A DNA stretch of 64,000 nucleotides from Haloterrigena salina JCM 13891 (GCF_000337495.1 NZ_AOIS01000045.1:65164-129163); one strand, 5' to 3'; shown: positions 1-9,381, counted from the first letter of the stretch. The notes: generated from the letters alone by a model not told the origin. Made by a program: numbers and translations.

Positions 1-2063
1 AGGGAGAGCGGGCGACGGCGTTTCCGGCGTCGATCGCCGTCGCGGCGACGTTCGACCCCGACCTCGCGCGCGAGAAGGGCGCGGCGATGGCCCGCGAAGC
101 GCGGGCGCTCGAGCAGGACGCGCTGCTCGCGCCCGGCGCGAACCTGATCCGGATCCCCCACTGCGGACGGAATTTCGAGTACTACTCGGAGGAGCCGCTG
201 CTGGCCGCCGAAACGACGGCGGGCGCAGTCGAGGGGATCCAGAACGAGGACGTCGTCGCGACGGTCAAACACTACGTCGCGAACAACCAGGAGACCGACC
301 GCGTCCGCGTCAGCAGCGAGGTCGACGAACGGACGCTCCGCGAACTGTATCTGCGACCGTTCCGGGCGGCCGTCGAGGCCGGTACCGGGTCCGTGATGAC
401 CGCCTACAACCGCGTCAACGGGACGTACATGAGCGACCACGACCGCCTCGTCGACGACGTGCTCAAGGGCGAGTGGGGGTTCGACGGCTACGTCGTCTCG
501 GACTGGTACGGCACCGAAAGCACCGTCGGCGCCGCGAACGCCGGCCTGGACCTCGAGATGCCCGGGGTCGCGATCGAGGGCGGGTTCGGCGGCGACGGCG
601 ACGACGGAGACGAGGAGGACGGCTCGTTCGACGGGGCCGACTTCGAGGGCGAGGCCGCCGAGATAATGGGCGGACTCCCCGACGGAACGAGGGGCGACCT
701 GTTCGGCGACCCGCTGGCCGACGCGATCGACGCCGGCGAGGTGCCGGCCGAGCGGCTGGACGATATGGTCCGGCGGATCCTCGGGCAACTCGAGCGGATC
801 GGCCGCCTCGAGAGTGCCGACAACGGTGATCGAGGTGCCGACGACGCTCGAAGTGACGGCGACGACGATGACGGGACCGGAGCCATCGATACGCCCGCCC
901 ACCGCGACCTCGCCGAGCGGATCGCCGCCCGGGGGACCGTCCTGTTCGAGAACGACGGCGTCCTCCCGCTCGAGGACGGGGCCGACGTCGCCGTCGTCGG
1001 CCCGAACGTCCACGAGGCGAAACTCGGGGGCGGCGGCTCCTCGGAGACGACGCCGTTCCGGTCGACGAGTCCGGCGGCCGGGATGGAGTCGCGAGCCGAC
1101 GGCGCGGTGACGGTCGCCCGCGGCTGCGAGCCGATTCCGGATCTCTCGCTGTTCGACGCGCTGCCGTTCGTCGACAGCGAGGTGCCCGACGAGCCGGAGG
1201 CGGACGCGGGAGTCGGCATCGACGCCGACGAGCCCGATATCGACGCCGCGGTCCGGGCCGCCGGCGACGCCGACGTCGCGGTCATCTTCGTCCGCGACCG
1301 GACGACCGAAGGGAAGGATCGCAACTCGCTGCGGTTGCCCGGCCGGCAGGACGAACTCATCGAGGCGGTCGCCGGCGCGGCCGCGAAGACGGTCGTCGTG
1401 GTGCAGTCGAGCGGCCCCGTCGAATTCCCGTGGCGCGAGGACGTCGACGCCGTCCTCGAGGCGTGGTACCCCGGACAGGCCGACGGCGCGGCGGTCGCGT
1501 CGGTGCTGTACGGCGACCGCGATCCGTCGGGGCGCCTGCCGGTTACGTTCGCCCCCGAAGGGACGTACCCGACGGCCGACGAGCGCCGGTACCCCGGAAT
1601 CGACGACGAAGCGCACTACGAGGAGGGACTGTTCGTCGGCTACCGTCACTTCGACCGCGACTCCGTCGACGCCGAGCCCACGTACCCGTTCGGCCACGGG
1701 CGCTCCTACGCCGACTTCGCCTACCGCGACGCGGCAGTCGTCGACGACCGGACGGTCCGCGTCACCGTCGAGAACGGCGCCGACCGGGACGGCCGCGAGG
1801 TGGTGCAGGCGTACGTCCGGCCCCCCGAATCGACCGCGGTCGAGCGGCCGACGCGAGAACTCGCCGGCTTCGAGTCGATCGCCGTCCCCGCCGGCGAGAC
1901 GCGGACGGTCGAAATCGACCTCGCCGACCGGGCGCTCGGTCGGTACGACGCGGCCGACGGCTGGGTGATCGATTCCGGAACCTACACCGTCGAACTGGCC
2001 CGCTCGGCGCGGGACGTGCGAAAAACGGTCGATCTCGAGTTCGAGGACGGCGCGACGCCGTAA
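1..2063 (+). CDS. Glycoside hydrolase family 3 beta-glucosidase/xylosidase, 5' partial
   Basis: Retaining beta-glycosidase that removes terminal sugars from beta-linked oligosaccharides. The reading frame is open from base 3, and the residues before the first internal Met (GERATAFPASIAVAATFDPD) already match the GH3 N-terminal barrel, so the true start lies upstream of the window. Visible motifs are KHYVANNQE and the nucleophile motif VVSDW, whose Asp codon is at 501-503. The alpha/beta sandwich domain follows, and a fibronectin-III-like C-terminal domain begins near REVVQAYVRPP. Two acidic low-complexity insertions (about 590-660 and 820-890) are unusual and look like halophilic linkers. No signal peptide can be judged. 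The sugar specificity is not resolvable. Confidence 0.93.
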   Translation, partial: GERATAFPASIAVAATFDPDLAREKGAAMAREARALEQDALLAPGANLIRIPHCGRNFEYYSEEPLLAAETTAGAVEGIQNEDVVATVKHYVANNQETDRVRVSSEVDERTLRELYLRPFRAAVEAGTGSVMTAYNRVNGTYMSDHDRLVDDVLKGEWGFDGYVVSDWYGTESTVGAANAGLDLEMPGVAIEGGFGGDGDDGDEEDGSFDGADFEGEAAEIMGGLPDGTRGDLFGDPLADAIDAGEVPAERLDDMVRRILGQLERIGRLESADNGDRGADDARSDGDDDDGTGAIDTPAHRDLAERIAARGTVLFENDGVLPLEDGADVAVVGPNVHEAKLGGGGSSETTPFRSTSPAAGMESRADGAVTVARGCEPIPDLSLFDALPFVDSEVPDEPEADAGVGIDADEPDIDAAVRAAGDADVAVIFVRDRTTEGKDRNSLRLPGRQDELIEAVAGAAAKTVVVVQSSGPVEFPWREDVDAVLEAWYPGQADGAAVASVLYGDRDPSGRLPVTFAPEGTYPTADERRYPGIDDEAHYEEGLFVGYRHFDRDSVDAEPTYPFGHGRSYADFAYRDAAVVDDRTVRVTVENGADRDGREVVQAYVRPPESTAVERPTRELAGFESIAVPAGETRTVEIDLADRALGRYDAADGWVIDSGTYTVELARSARDVRKTVDLEFEDGATP

Positions 2064-2102
2064 CGCGCGGTCCGCGGGAGCGACCGCGGATGCAACCGCG
2101 CT

Positions 2103-3260
2103 CTAGAGTTCGTTCAGCTTTCGGAGCAGCTGGCCGCGGTACTCCTCGTCGCTGGTGACGCCCTTGACCTCCAGGACGTTGCGCTCGAGTTTATCGATGG
2201 CGACGCGGAAGGCGTTCTCGGAGCCGTAGCCTTCGCCGGTGCCGGCGATCTGTCCCTTGTTGGTTCGCAGGCGGATCTGGCAGTGGACCAGCGGCGTCCC
2301 GCGGAGCTTCTCCTGGTGTTCCTTGAACCGGACGTGGGCGTGCTGGACCTGCATGTCCTGGTACTTGTCGACGACGTCCTCGATGTTCTCGACGATCCCC
2401 TCTCGAGTGATGGTGTCGAGCATCGAGATGTTGGTGATCTGGACGTCCATGCGCTGTTCCTCGGTGAACGTCAGCGCGCGCAGGACGTCGGTCTTGGTGA
2501 TGACGCCGATGACCATCCGGTCGTCGTCTTCGGGGGTGACGATCAGACCCGCGTAGTCCTTCTCGAGCATCGTCTCGACGGCCTCCTGGGCGGTGGTGTC
2601 GAGCGTCGTCGTCTCGACGGGACTGGCCATGATGTCGTAGACGGGAACGTCGAGCAGACGCTGGGTGTCGCCGACCCGGTCGCCGGTCGTCGTCGTGTGG
2701 TTTTCCCGGATGACGAAGTCGGCGATGTCGTGGGTCGTCACGACACCCGAGAGGTAGCCGTTCTCGTTGAGCACGGGCAGTCGGGAGATGCCGTGTTCGC
2801 GCAGCTGGTTGATCGCCCGCCCGATCCCGTCGTCCTCCTCGAGCGTGACCGGATCGGCGGTGTAGATGTCCTCGACCGTCAGCGTATCGAGGTTCTCGAG
2901 GACCGCCTCGAGGATGGCGTCGTCGGTGATGACGCCCCAGAGATCGTCGTTCTCGAAGACCGGGGCGACCTTCGCGTTGCTCTCGACGAGCACGCGGGCC
3001 GTCTCTCGGACGTCCTCGTTGCGGTCGACCTGCGGGGCCGGCGCGTTCCGACTGGGTTTCATGAGCGCCGCCACCTTGGCGTCGTCTTCGACGTGGGACT
3101 GGAGGACCTCGCGCTCGCTGATGACGCCCTCGTACTCCCCGTCGTCGGTGACGATGATCCCCTTGGGGTTGCCGTCCTCGAACATGGATCGGACTTTCCC
3201 CATTCGCGTCCCGACGTCGACTTCGATGAACTCCGTGGTGGCGATATCAGCGATATTCAT
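2103..3260 (-). CDS. Four-CBS-domain protein with hibernation-factor-like C-terminus
   Basis: Protein of 385 residues. Residues 1-275 hold four CBS repeats (two Bateman modules) that usually bind adenosine nucleotides; repeats such as ISRLPVLNENGYLSGVVTTH and GLIVTPEDDDRMVIGVITK are clear. The last ~100 residues (HVRFKEHQEKLRGT, then IRLRTNKGQIAGTGEGYGSE) resemble the S30AE/HPF ribosome-hibernation fold. CBS-linked proteins have been implicated in archaeal ribosome dimerisation or hibernation, so a nucleotide-sensing ribosome factor is my inference. I chose the ATG at 3260 because the longer upstream frame is antisense to the next gene and lacks CBS character. It may otherwise be a general CBS regulator. 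Confidence 0.85.
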   Translation of the reverse strand: MNIADIATTEFIEVDVGTRMGKVRSMFEDGNPKGIIVTDDGEYEGVISEREVLQSHVEDDAKVAALMKPSRNAPAPQVDRNEDVRETARVLVESNAKVAPVFENDDLWGVITDDAILEAVLENLDTLTVEDIYTADPVTLEEDDGIGRAINQLREHGISRLPVLNENGYLSGVVTTHDIADFVIRENHTTTTGDRVGDTQRLLDVPVYDIMASPVETTTLDTTAQEAVETMLEKDYAGLIVTPEDDDRMVIGVITKTDVLRALTFTEEQRMDVQITNISMLDTITREGIVENIEDVVDKYQDMQVQHAHVRFKEHQEKLRGTPLVHCQIRLRTNKGQIAGTGEGYGSENAFRVAIDKLERNVLEVKGVTSDEEYRGQLLRKLNEL

Positions 3261-3350
3261 CCTTCTGGGGGAGTATACTGCCGCCGGGCTTTTGAACATA
3301 CCGCACGTTTTAGCCGGGTGGGCGCAGGGGTGACCATTTTGAGGACTGGA

Positions 3351-3665
3351 ATGGCTATCTTCCGTATGGTGCCCGATATCAGCGTCTGCGGCCGGTACAC
3401 CTACCTCGCGACGGAACTGTTCTGGGGAGCCGTCGCCGCCGTCCTCCTCCGCCGGGCGAACGCGCTCCGGAAAGCCGGCGTCACGATCCTCGCGCTGTAC
3501 CCGATCGCGTACTGCTGGGACCGCTACACGCTCGCCGTCGGCGTTTTCGACATCAAGCTCCGAACCGGGATCGATATCGCCGGCATCCCGCTCGAGGAGC
3601 ACCTGTTCATGGCGGTCGTTCCCGGCCTCGTGATCGGGATCCACGAGACGATCTTCGGCGAGTGA
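3351..3665 (+). CDS. Lycopene cyclase domain-containing membrane protein
   Basis: Protein of 104 residues with about three membrane segments, corresponding to a single repeat of the CrtYc/CrtYd-CarR family. The family pattern WDxxxxxxGxF, then G-I-PLEExLF, is visible as WDRYTLAVGVF and GIPLEEHLFMAVVPG. Full heterodimeric or fused lycopene cyclases carry two such repeats, so a lone repeat either pairs with a partner elsewhere or has another role in C40/C50 carotenoid or retinal biology. ATG 3351 is preceded by a GAGG six bases upstream; ATG 3366 is an alternative. It is divergent from the CBS gene, with a 90 bp shared promoter region. Confidence 0.82.
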   Translation: MAIFRMVPDISVCGRYTYLATELFWGAVAAVLLRRANALRKAGVTILALYPIAYCWDRYTLAVGVFDIKLRTGIDIAGIPLEEHLFMAVVPGLVIGIHETIFGE

Positions 3666-3777
3666 CCGCGGGATACTCGATACCTGACGGTTACGCTTAC
3701 AGTCTCTCTTCCAGTAACGTATCAACGGCTGCAATCGAACGCGGAACACTTACCCTGCGATCTATTCGTTTCGAACG

Positions 3778-4545
3778 ATGTGTCCCCGGTCCCGGTCGAC
3801 CTCCGGATCCAATCGTGCTGATTCCGACGATAGGGCCGTTCTGCGGTCGCTGTTTCGCCTGCTCGTCGCCGTCGCCCTGATCGGCGTTCTCGCCTTCGGA
3901 ACCACCGTCCTCGCCCCGGGAATCCTCGAGAGCGTCGACACGGGCGATTTCGAGGGGCCCAGCGGCATCGGTAGCGAGGTGACGCCGAGTTCCGACCCGC
4001 CGCCGGCGGGCGAGCGCAACCCCGCCGTCACCGATCCCGACGACCCGGGGAACTCGAGCTACGAAACCGACGTCGAGACCGTCGGCTCGGCGACCGTCGA
4101 GGACTTCGTCCACGCCGAGGTCAACGACCGCCGGGCCGAACACGGCCTCGAGCCCCTAGAGTGGGACGGAACGATCGCCTCCGTCGGCCGCGCCCACAGC
4201 TACGACATGGCCCAGCGGGAGTACTTCGCCCATATCAATCCCGACGACGAGGCGCCGATGGATCGCTTTCGAGACGTCGATAACTACTGTCGGGGCTACG
4301 GCGAGAACATCGCCCTGACGTGGATCGACCGCCCGGTCGAGAATTCGGAGACGGGCGAGACCGTCCGCTACCGGACTGCAGAGGGGCTCGCCGAGGGACT
4401 GGTCAACCAGTGGATGAACTCCACCGACCACCGACGCGCGATCCTCGAGCAGGGGACGCCCGATTGGGATCGCGGCGGCGTCGGCGTCTACATCGCCGAC
4501 GACGGCGCGGTCTACGCGTCGCACAACTTCTGTCGCGAGCGGTGA
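3778..4545 (+). CDS. CAP-domain (SCP/PR-1-like) protein, membrane anchored
   Basis: Protein of 255 residues. An uncleaved-looking N-terminal hydrophobic segment (residues ~23-45, LFRLLVAVALIGVLAFGTTV) probably anchors it with the rest outside the cell. A Pro/Asp-rich linker leads to a CAP domain at residues ~105-252: HAEVNDRRAEHGLEPLEWD, HSYDMAQREYFAHINPD, the GENIA signature and an HRRAIL motif. CAP proteins of archaea and bacteria are extracellular and mostly functionally uncharacterised, with metal-, lipid- or protein-binding roles suggested. The gene stands alone between convergently and codirectionally placed neighbours. Confidence 0.88.
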   Translation: MCPRSRSTSGSNRADSDDRAVLRSLFRLLVAVALIGVLAFGTTVLAPGILESVDTGDFEGPSGIGSEVTPSSDPPPAGERNPAVTDPDDPGNSSYETDVETVGSATVEDFVHAEVNDRRAEHGLEPLEWDGTIASVGRAHSYDMAQREYFAHINPDDEAPMDRFRDVDNYCRGYGENIALTWIDRPVENSETGETVRYRTAEGLAEGLVNQWMNSTDHRRAILEQGTPDWDRGGVGVYIADDGAVYASHNFCRER

Positions 4546-4668
4546 CGCCGGGAGCGAGTCGCGATCGGAGCGCGCATACGAGCAGACCTCTCATCCGGCG
4601 AACCGAACAGCGATTCTGAAACTGCGGTGGACTGATAGTCATTTATCCGTGGCCGTTCTCGGTCCGGC

Positions 4669-5451
4669 ATGAACGCTCGAGAGACGCTCACTGCAGTCTA
4701 TCGAACGGCGAGCGACCGCGACGTTTCCTTTCTCGCGGCCGCCTTCGCGTACTACGCGTTCGTGTCGCTGATCCCGCTGGTGTTGCTCGCGCTCGTCGTC
4801 GGGTCGCTGCTCGGCGGCGAGGACGCCGCCCAGCGGTTGATCGTGGTCGCCGGCGACTTCCTCCCGGCGGCGGGCGAGGAGCTGGTCACCGACGCGTTGA
4901 CGACCGAATCCGGCCGCGCGCAGGCGACCGTCGTCGCGCTCGCCGTCTCGGCCTGGGGCGCGCTGAAGGTCTTTCGCGGGCTCAGCCTCGCCTTCGACAA
5001 GGTCTACGACGAGGTCGTCGACGAGTCGCTGGTCGACCAGCTCAGGGACGGCCTCGTCGTCATCGTCGCGGGCGCGGGCGCGATGGGACTGATGATCGTG
5101 ATCGGATGGGTCGTCGGCTTCGCGGCCGCAGTCCTCCCCTTCGCCGGCGTCCTGAGCTGGCTGACGCTACTGATCGGGCTCGTCCTCGTATTTCTACCGA
5201 TCTACTACGTGTTGCCGCCGATTTCCGTCGCGTTCGCCGACGTGCTCCCCGGCGCCGCCTTCGCCGCGGTCGGCTGGACGATCCTGCAGGCCGGTTTTCA
5301 GCTGTACGCATCCAACGCCGGCCAGTACCAGGCCTACGGCGCCGTCGGCGCCGTCCTGCTGTTCGTCACCTGGCTCTACTTCGCCGGCATGCTCATCCTC
5401 TTCGGCGCGGTGCTCAACGTAGTTCTCTCGGAGCCGCCGCTGGCCGAGTGA
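4669..5451 (+). CDS. YihY/BrkB-family inner membrane protein
   Basis: Protein of 260 residues with about six membrane segments, typical of the YihY/virulence factor BrkB family (once mislabelled ribonuclease BN). The N-terminal block SFLAAAFAYYAFVSLIPLVL and the C-terminal YASNAGQYQAYGAVGAVLLF-type region are characteristic. The transported substrate or activity of the family is not established. An AT-rich stretch (catttatcc, ~4639-4647) lies about 25 bases upstream of the ATG, as expected for a leaderless haloarchaeal transcript. The two Cys-free halves and normal length suggest an intact gene. Confidence 0.87.
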   Translation: MNARETLTAVYRTASDRDVSFLAAAFAYYAFVSLIPLVLLALVVGSLLGGEDAAQRLIVVAGDFLPAAGEELVTDALTTESGRAQATVVALAVSAWGALKVFRGLSLAFDKVYDEVVDESLVDQLRDGLVVIVAGAGAMGLMIVIGWVVGFAAAVLPFAGVLSWLTLLIGLVLVFLPIYYVLPPISVAFADVLPGAAFAAVGWTILQAGFQLYASNAGQYQAYGAVGAVLLFVTWLYFAGMLILFGAVLNVVLSEPPLAE

Positions 5452-5536
5452 CGACTCGGCCGCCGGCGCCGGACCTGGACGCCGAACCGACTGCAGGGGG
5501 GAAAGATTATGGTCTCGGCACGGCCAGACCTCCACA

Positions 5537-6514
5537 ATGAGTGACCAGTCTTCGAACCAGCCCTCCGCGGCCGATTCGGCCGCTGACTCGAGCGAGTCGG
5601 CCGACGACGCCGGTGCCTCGAGCGGAAGCCTCGAGCCGGGCGGCGGCCCGCAGCGGGTCGTCTCCGACCAGAGCGTCGACGATATCCTCGACTCGCTCGA
5701 CGCGACGAAATCCGGGTCGGCGAACGCGGACGCGGACGAGGACGCGACCGACGGGGACGAGCCGACGGGAGCGGGGAACGAATCCGAGTCGGACGACGCC
5801 GCGTCGGCGGCCGACGAACCGACGGCTGCATCGGCGCCGAGCGAACCGACCGATAGCACGACGGAAGCGGACGACGAAACGGCCGCGACAGAAGACCGGC
5901 CGACCGAGACGGACGGCGACGTCACGACCGCGTTCGACGAGGAAGAGATCCCGTCGACCGACGAGCGAGGAGCCGACGAAGTCGCCGTCGATTCCGCAGC
6001 GGAATCGGCGGACTCGGTGGACACGATCGAGTCGACCGAAACGGCTGCGTCCGCCGACGTGACCGACGCTGCGAGGACGCCGGACTCCGCGAGCACGACC
6101 GGGAGTAGCGCCGGCGAGTCGTCGATCGACTCCGCCGCGACATCGCTCGAGGATCTCTCGGACGACGCTGCGTCGCTCGAGGACGTCCCGGACGACGATG
6201 CCTCCCTCGAGGAACTGGCCGCCCGCATCGAGGATGGCGCCGTCACCGGGGCGGACGTCCGGGCCGCCGAAGCGGGCGAGGGACGCGAGTCCACGCCCGA
6301 CGTCGACGAGATCGAACTCTCGATGGACGACTTGGAAGAGACCCAGGCGGCGACGGCGTCCACGGGTGGAAGCAACAGTGCACCCGACGTTCCCGACGAC
6401 GCCGGTCCGCTCGCGGGGTCGGTCGGGGCCGACGAGGACTCGAGCGACGACGACGCGGACGGCGACGGCTCGCCGGGCTTGCTCGGTCGGATCAAACGGT
6501 TCTTTGGCGGCTAG
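5537..6514 (+). CDS. Acidic, disordered protein with conserved N-terminal motif and amphipathic C-terminus
   Basis: Function not recognised. Of its 325 residues almost all are Asp, Glu, Ser, Ala and Thr, predicting a long disordered chain. Two segments stand out: an N-terminal QRVVSDQSVDDILDSLDAT (about residues 38-56), and a C-terminal SPGLLGRIKRFFGG, a short basic/hydrophobic amphipathic helix suited to membrane or protein docking. Between them are helical acidic repeats built around LEDL/LEEL (SLEDLSDDAASLEDVPDD, then SLEELAARIEDGAV). It follows yihY by 85 bases in the same direction. A scaffold, or a tether that localises to the membrane, is inference only. Confidence 0.7.
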   Translation: MSDQSSNQPSAADSAADSSESADDAGASSGSLEPGGGPQRVVSDQSVDDILDSLDATKSGSANADADEDATDGDEPTGAGNESESDDAASAADEPTAASAPSEPTDSTTEADDETAATEDRPTETDGDVTTAFDEEEIPSTDERGADEVAVDSAAESADSVDTIESTETAASADVTDAARTPDSASTTGSSAGESSIDSAATSLEDLSDDAASLEDVPDDDASLEELAARIEDGAVTGADVRAAEAGEGRESTPDVDEIELSMDDLEETQAATASTGGSNSAPDVPDDAGPLAGSVGADEDSSDDDADGDGSPGLLGRIKRFFGG

Positions 6515-6624
6515 CCGTCGGGATCGCAGCGATCAATCGGTTCCGTTCTCCGAGTGTTCGAACCTCGCGTTCGCCGTTCTCGAGTCCCCCAGAGGTCGTT
6601 CGACCGCGCCACGCTCGAGTGGGC

Positions 6625-7533
6625 CTAGCTCACGAGCGTGATCAGCACGAACAGGGTCAGCATCGAGACCAGCGTCGTCGCGAAGACGTTCAGCGACGCG
6701 AACTCCTCGTCGCCGCCGAGTTCGGCCGCGAAGACGAACGTCGAGACGGCCGTCGGCGTTCCGAGCATGACGACCGCCGCGGTGAACGTCGCCGCGTCGA
6801 CGGCGAGTACCGAGAAGACGGCCCACGCGAGCGCGGGCATACAGACGATTTTCAGCCCGATGACGGCCCCGGTCGCGCCGAGATCGATCGATGGGAGATC
6901 CACCTCGAGCGACGCGCCGACACAGAGGAGGGCCAGCGGGAGGGCGACCGAACCGAGGAGGTCGAGGCCGGTCGCGGCCGGCCCGGGAAGCGTGATCCCC
7001 AGCGAGCCGACGGCGAGTCCGGCGATCAGCGACCCCAGGACGGGGTTTTTCGCCAGCCCCAACAGTTCGTCGCCGATCGCGGCGTCGGCCCCGTTGAGCA
7101 TCGAGAGGAGGAGGACCGACAGGGGCAACTGGGTCAGCGTGACGACGCCCAGAACGACGCTCGCGGTCGCGGTCACCTCGGCGTCGAACGTCGCCGCGAC
7201 CAGCGGCAGGCCGAGATAGCCGAGATTCGAGTGGTACGATTGGACGACCGCCACGCTCCGCCGGCCGATCGACCCGTGGTTGCAGTGAACGAGCCACGCC
7301 AGCCCGACCGTCGCGAACAACACGAACAGCAGGCCGCCCAGCAGCGTCAGCGAGAGCAACTCGCCGATCGCTCGGTCGTACGTCGAGACGAAGATCAGCG
7401 CCGGCAGGGCGACGTAGTAGGCGACCGCGTTCAACCGCGTCGTCCGTCGGGCGTCGAGCAGCCCCGTCGTTCGGAGCCCGGTTCCCAGCAGGAGCACGAC
7501 CAACAATCCCGACAACCGGACGAACAGCTCCAT
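6625..7533 (-). CDS. AEC-family transporter (auxin efflux carrier type)
   Basis: Protein of 302 residues made almost entirely of membrane segments (about ten), the size and hydropathy of the AEC family of secondary transporters. Recognisable family features are the N-terminal RLSGLLVVLLLGTGLRTTG helix, the central NPVLGSLIAGLAVG segment and the C-terminal MLGTPTAVSTFVFAAELGG helix. Family members export organic acids or auxin-like compounds in plants and malate or similar acids in bacteria; the substrate here is unknown. It is convergent with the acidic protein gene, with 110 bases between the two stops. Confidence 0.87.
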   Translation of the reverse strand: MELFVRLSGLLVVLLLGTGLRTTGLLDARRTTRLNAVAYYVALPALIFVSTYDRAIGELLSLTLLGGLLFVLFATVGLAWLVHCNHGSIGRRSVAVVQSYHSNLGYLGLPLVAATFDAEVTATASVVLGVVTLTQLPLSVLLLSMLNGADAAIGDELLGLAKNPVLGSLIAGLAVGSLGITLPGPAATGLDLLGSVALPLALLCVGASLEVDLPSIDLGATGAVIGLKIVCMPALAWAVFSVLAVDAATFTAAVVMLGTPTAVSTFVFAAELGGDEEFASLNVFATTLVSMLTLFVLITLVS

Positions 7534-7696
7534 ACGACCCTCGAGTCGATTCGGACTTTTCTACCGTTCGATCGGCGAGGTCTCTGTGTCTCGGTAGCAC
7601 CACTCGAGTGATTCGCCCGCGCTTCCGTCGTTTCGATCGGGAGTCCCCGCCGACTTTGACGCCCGAACTCGAATCGGCGGCCGGACGTCGATGCGG

Positions 7697-8725
7697 TTAC
7701 TCGTCCCAGTCGATCGCCTCCGTCCGTTCCGCGCGGCGGAGGATGAACGGGCCGAGCGAGCCGGTCCGCTTCGATATCGTCGCGATTCGAAGGACGTAGG
7801 TCGTCAGCAGGAAGAACGGAACGAGACTGATCGTCGCGCTGGCGCTTACGAGCCACACCAGATTATCGACGCCGACGGTGGTCCCCTGGACCAGTCCGGG
7901 GTCGAGATAGAGCACCGTCGCCGTCGCGGCGACGACGCCCGGGAGCCCCGAGTAGAGCATCGACCGCGTGAGGTGGACGAGTTCCCACTGGAAGTACAGC
8001 GACTTGAAGTGCTCGAGAGCCGGCCCGAACAGCCGTAGACTGTCAATCAACTCGTCGAACGCCGCCAGTTGATCGTCGTCGAGGCTGTCGCCGTGCTCGT
8101 CGCGCAGCCGACGGACCGCGTAGATCTTCCAGGAGTAGTTGTAGTTCAGTCCCGACCGGAGGACGCCGAACTCGCCGAACCGGGACGTCTCGAGTTGGGA
8201 CTCGATCTCCTCGGAGTTCCGGCAGACGTTCTCGACCAGTCGGTCGGTTCGCCGGCGAAGGACCTCGTCGTCGCCGTCGGCGACGGCCTCGCGAAGCGCT
8301 TCGGCGCGGTCGCTGCTGGTCCGTACGAGCGCCTGCAGGAACTGTGCGGGGTCGGGCGGGCCGACCGATCCGAACAGCTCCTCGACGTCGTGCCGGTAGG
8401 CCATCGCCTCGTTCATCCACGTGTGCTGGTCGCCGAGCCGCCCGAGCTCCTGGGAGAGCACGAGCTGGTTGATCGAGACGACGAGCGTCACGCCGGTGAG
8501 AACCGCGGCGATCAGCGCCTGAAACGTCGTATCGACGGGAGTGCCGCTCTCCATCGCCTCCCGGAGGGGAATCGATACCGCACCGAGAACGACGAACGTG
8601 GCGAAGGCGACGGCCGACAGCAGTCCCGCCAGCAACCAGCGGTTCGCATCGAGCAAGAACCAGTGTGCGACGGGGTTTTCACCGGTTCGCCCGCGAAGCG
8701 TATCCCTCGAGAACGGACCGTCCAT
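7697..8725 (-). CDS. Haloarchaeal four-helix membrane protein of unknown function
   Basis: Not assignable to a described function. The 342-residue protein has two N-terminal membrane segments (about residues 30-52 and 66-86), a long charged helical middle (about 90-255) and two C-terminal membrane segments (about 268-318) before a short basic tail. The topology, with a large cytoplasmic or external helical domain between hairpins, recalls small sensor or channel-like proteins, but no catalytic motif is visible. The ATG at 8725 was preferred over an upstream extension that is Arg-rich and out of character. It is in the same direction as its neighbours but well separated. Confidence 0.75.
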   Translation of the reverse strand: MDGPFSRDTLRGRTGENPVAHWFLLDANRWLLAGLLSAVAFATFVVLGAVSIPLREAMESGTPVDTTFQALIAAVLTGVTLVVSINQLVLSQELGRLGDQHTWMNEAMAYRHDVEELFGSVGPPDPAQFLQALVRTSSDRAEALREAVADGDDEVLRRRTDRLVENVCRNSEEIESQLETSRFGEFGVLRSGLNYNYSWKIYAVRRLRDEHGDSLDDDQLAAFDELIDSLRLFGPALEHFKSLYFQWELVHLTRSMLYSGLPGVVAATATVLYLDPGLVQGTTVGVDNLVWLVSASATISLVPFFLLTTYVLRIATISKRTGSLGPFILRRAERTEAIDWDE

Positions 8726-8841
8726 ACGGTTCGTTCGGTCGCGGGACGAAAAGCGGTTGCACCTGCATCCGTCCGGGGCCGAGGGCCGGATTCGCGGGCG
8801 AGTGAAACGGCGAACTGCCGTCGAAAATTCGTAGCGGACCC

Positions 8842-9381
8842 CTAGGCTCCGGCGTCGTCGCCGGGATCCGACAACTGCGGATCGGCTCGCAGTCCTCGGA
8901 ACGCGAGCGCGGCGCCCGCCACGAACACGATCGTCGCGAGGTAGATCGGTCCGAGGTGGGTCAGCCAGTCGTGCGCGAAGAGGTCCATGTAGTGCATCGG
9001 GAGCGCGAGCGCCAGGCCGGTCACGGCGGCGACGACCGCCGTCGCCCACGCCCACAGCAGGCCGGCGCGAACGCCGTACCACGCCAGCGCCGCGACGGCG
9101 ATCCCGGTCGCGATGATGAACGCCGCGGTCGCGACGTGGAGGTGGTTGATGTAGTGCATGATCGCCGGATCGATCGCGTTCAGTTCCGCCGGCGTGATGC
9201 CGTTGAGGGTCGCGACGCCGAGCTCGAAGCCGGTGCCGAAGAACGTCCTGGCGAGGAACACGACCCCGTAGCCGACGAACGCGACGCCGGCGAGCGCCAT
9301 CAGGAGCGCTCCGGTCCGCACGCCGCGTCCGAGTTCGTAATCGGTCTCGTGGTGGTCGACAGTCGCTTGGTCTGTGCTCAT
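8842..9381 (-). CDS. Four-TM haloarchaeal membrane protein, His-rich
   Basis: Unrecognised 179-residue protein with four clear membrane helices starting near residue 24 and a short acidic tail. Histidines cluster at predicted helix ends: MHYINHLHVA (about residues 94-103) and LPMHYMDLFAHDWLTHLG (about 131-148). Paired His in such a small four-helix membrane protein could ligate heme or metal, but this is inference. It lies 37 bases upstream of a DUF1059 gene on the same strand, with the DUF1059 gene transcribed first, so the two may form a unit. It could equally be a structural membrane protein. Confidence 0.72.
   Translation of the reverse strand: MSTDQATVDHHETDYELGRGVRTGALLMALAGVAFVGYGVVFLARTFFGTGFELGVATLNGITPAELNAIDPAIMHYINHLHVATAAFIIATGIAVAALAWYGVRAGLLWAWATAVVAAVTGLALALPMHYMDLFAHDWLTHLGPIYLATIVFVAGAALAFRGLRADPQLSDPGDDAGA

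Noticed and set aside
2283-3350. Long upstream extension of the lycopene-cyclase-domain frame
   Set aside because: Antisense to the CBS-domain gene and lacks membrane-protein composition; only the last 104 codons fit the family.
5194-6495. 433-codon minus-strand Ser-rich frame
   Set aside because: Direct complement of the Asp/Ser codons of the acidic plus-strand protein; no independent start or motif.
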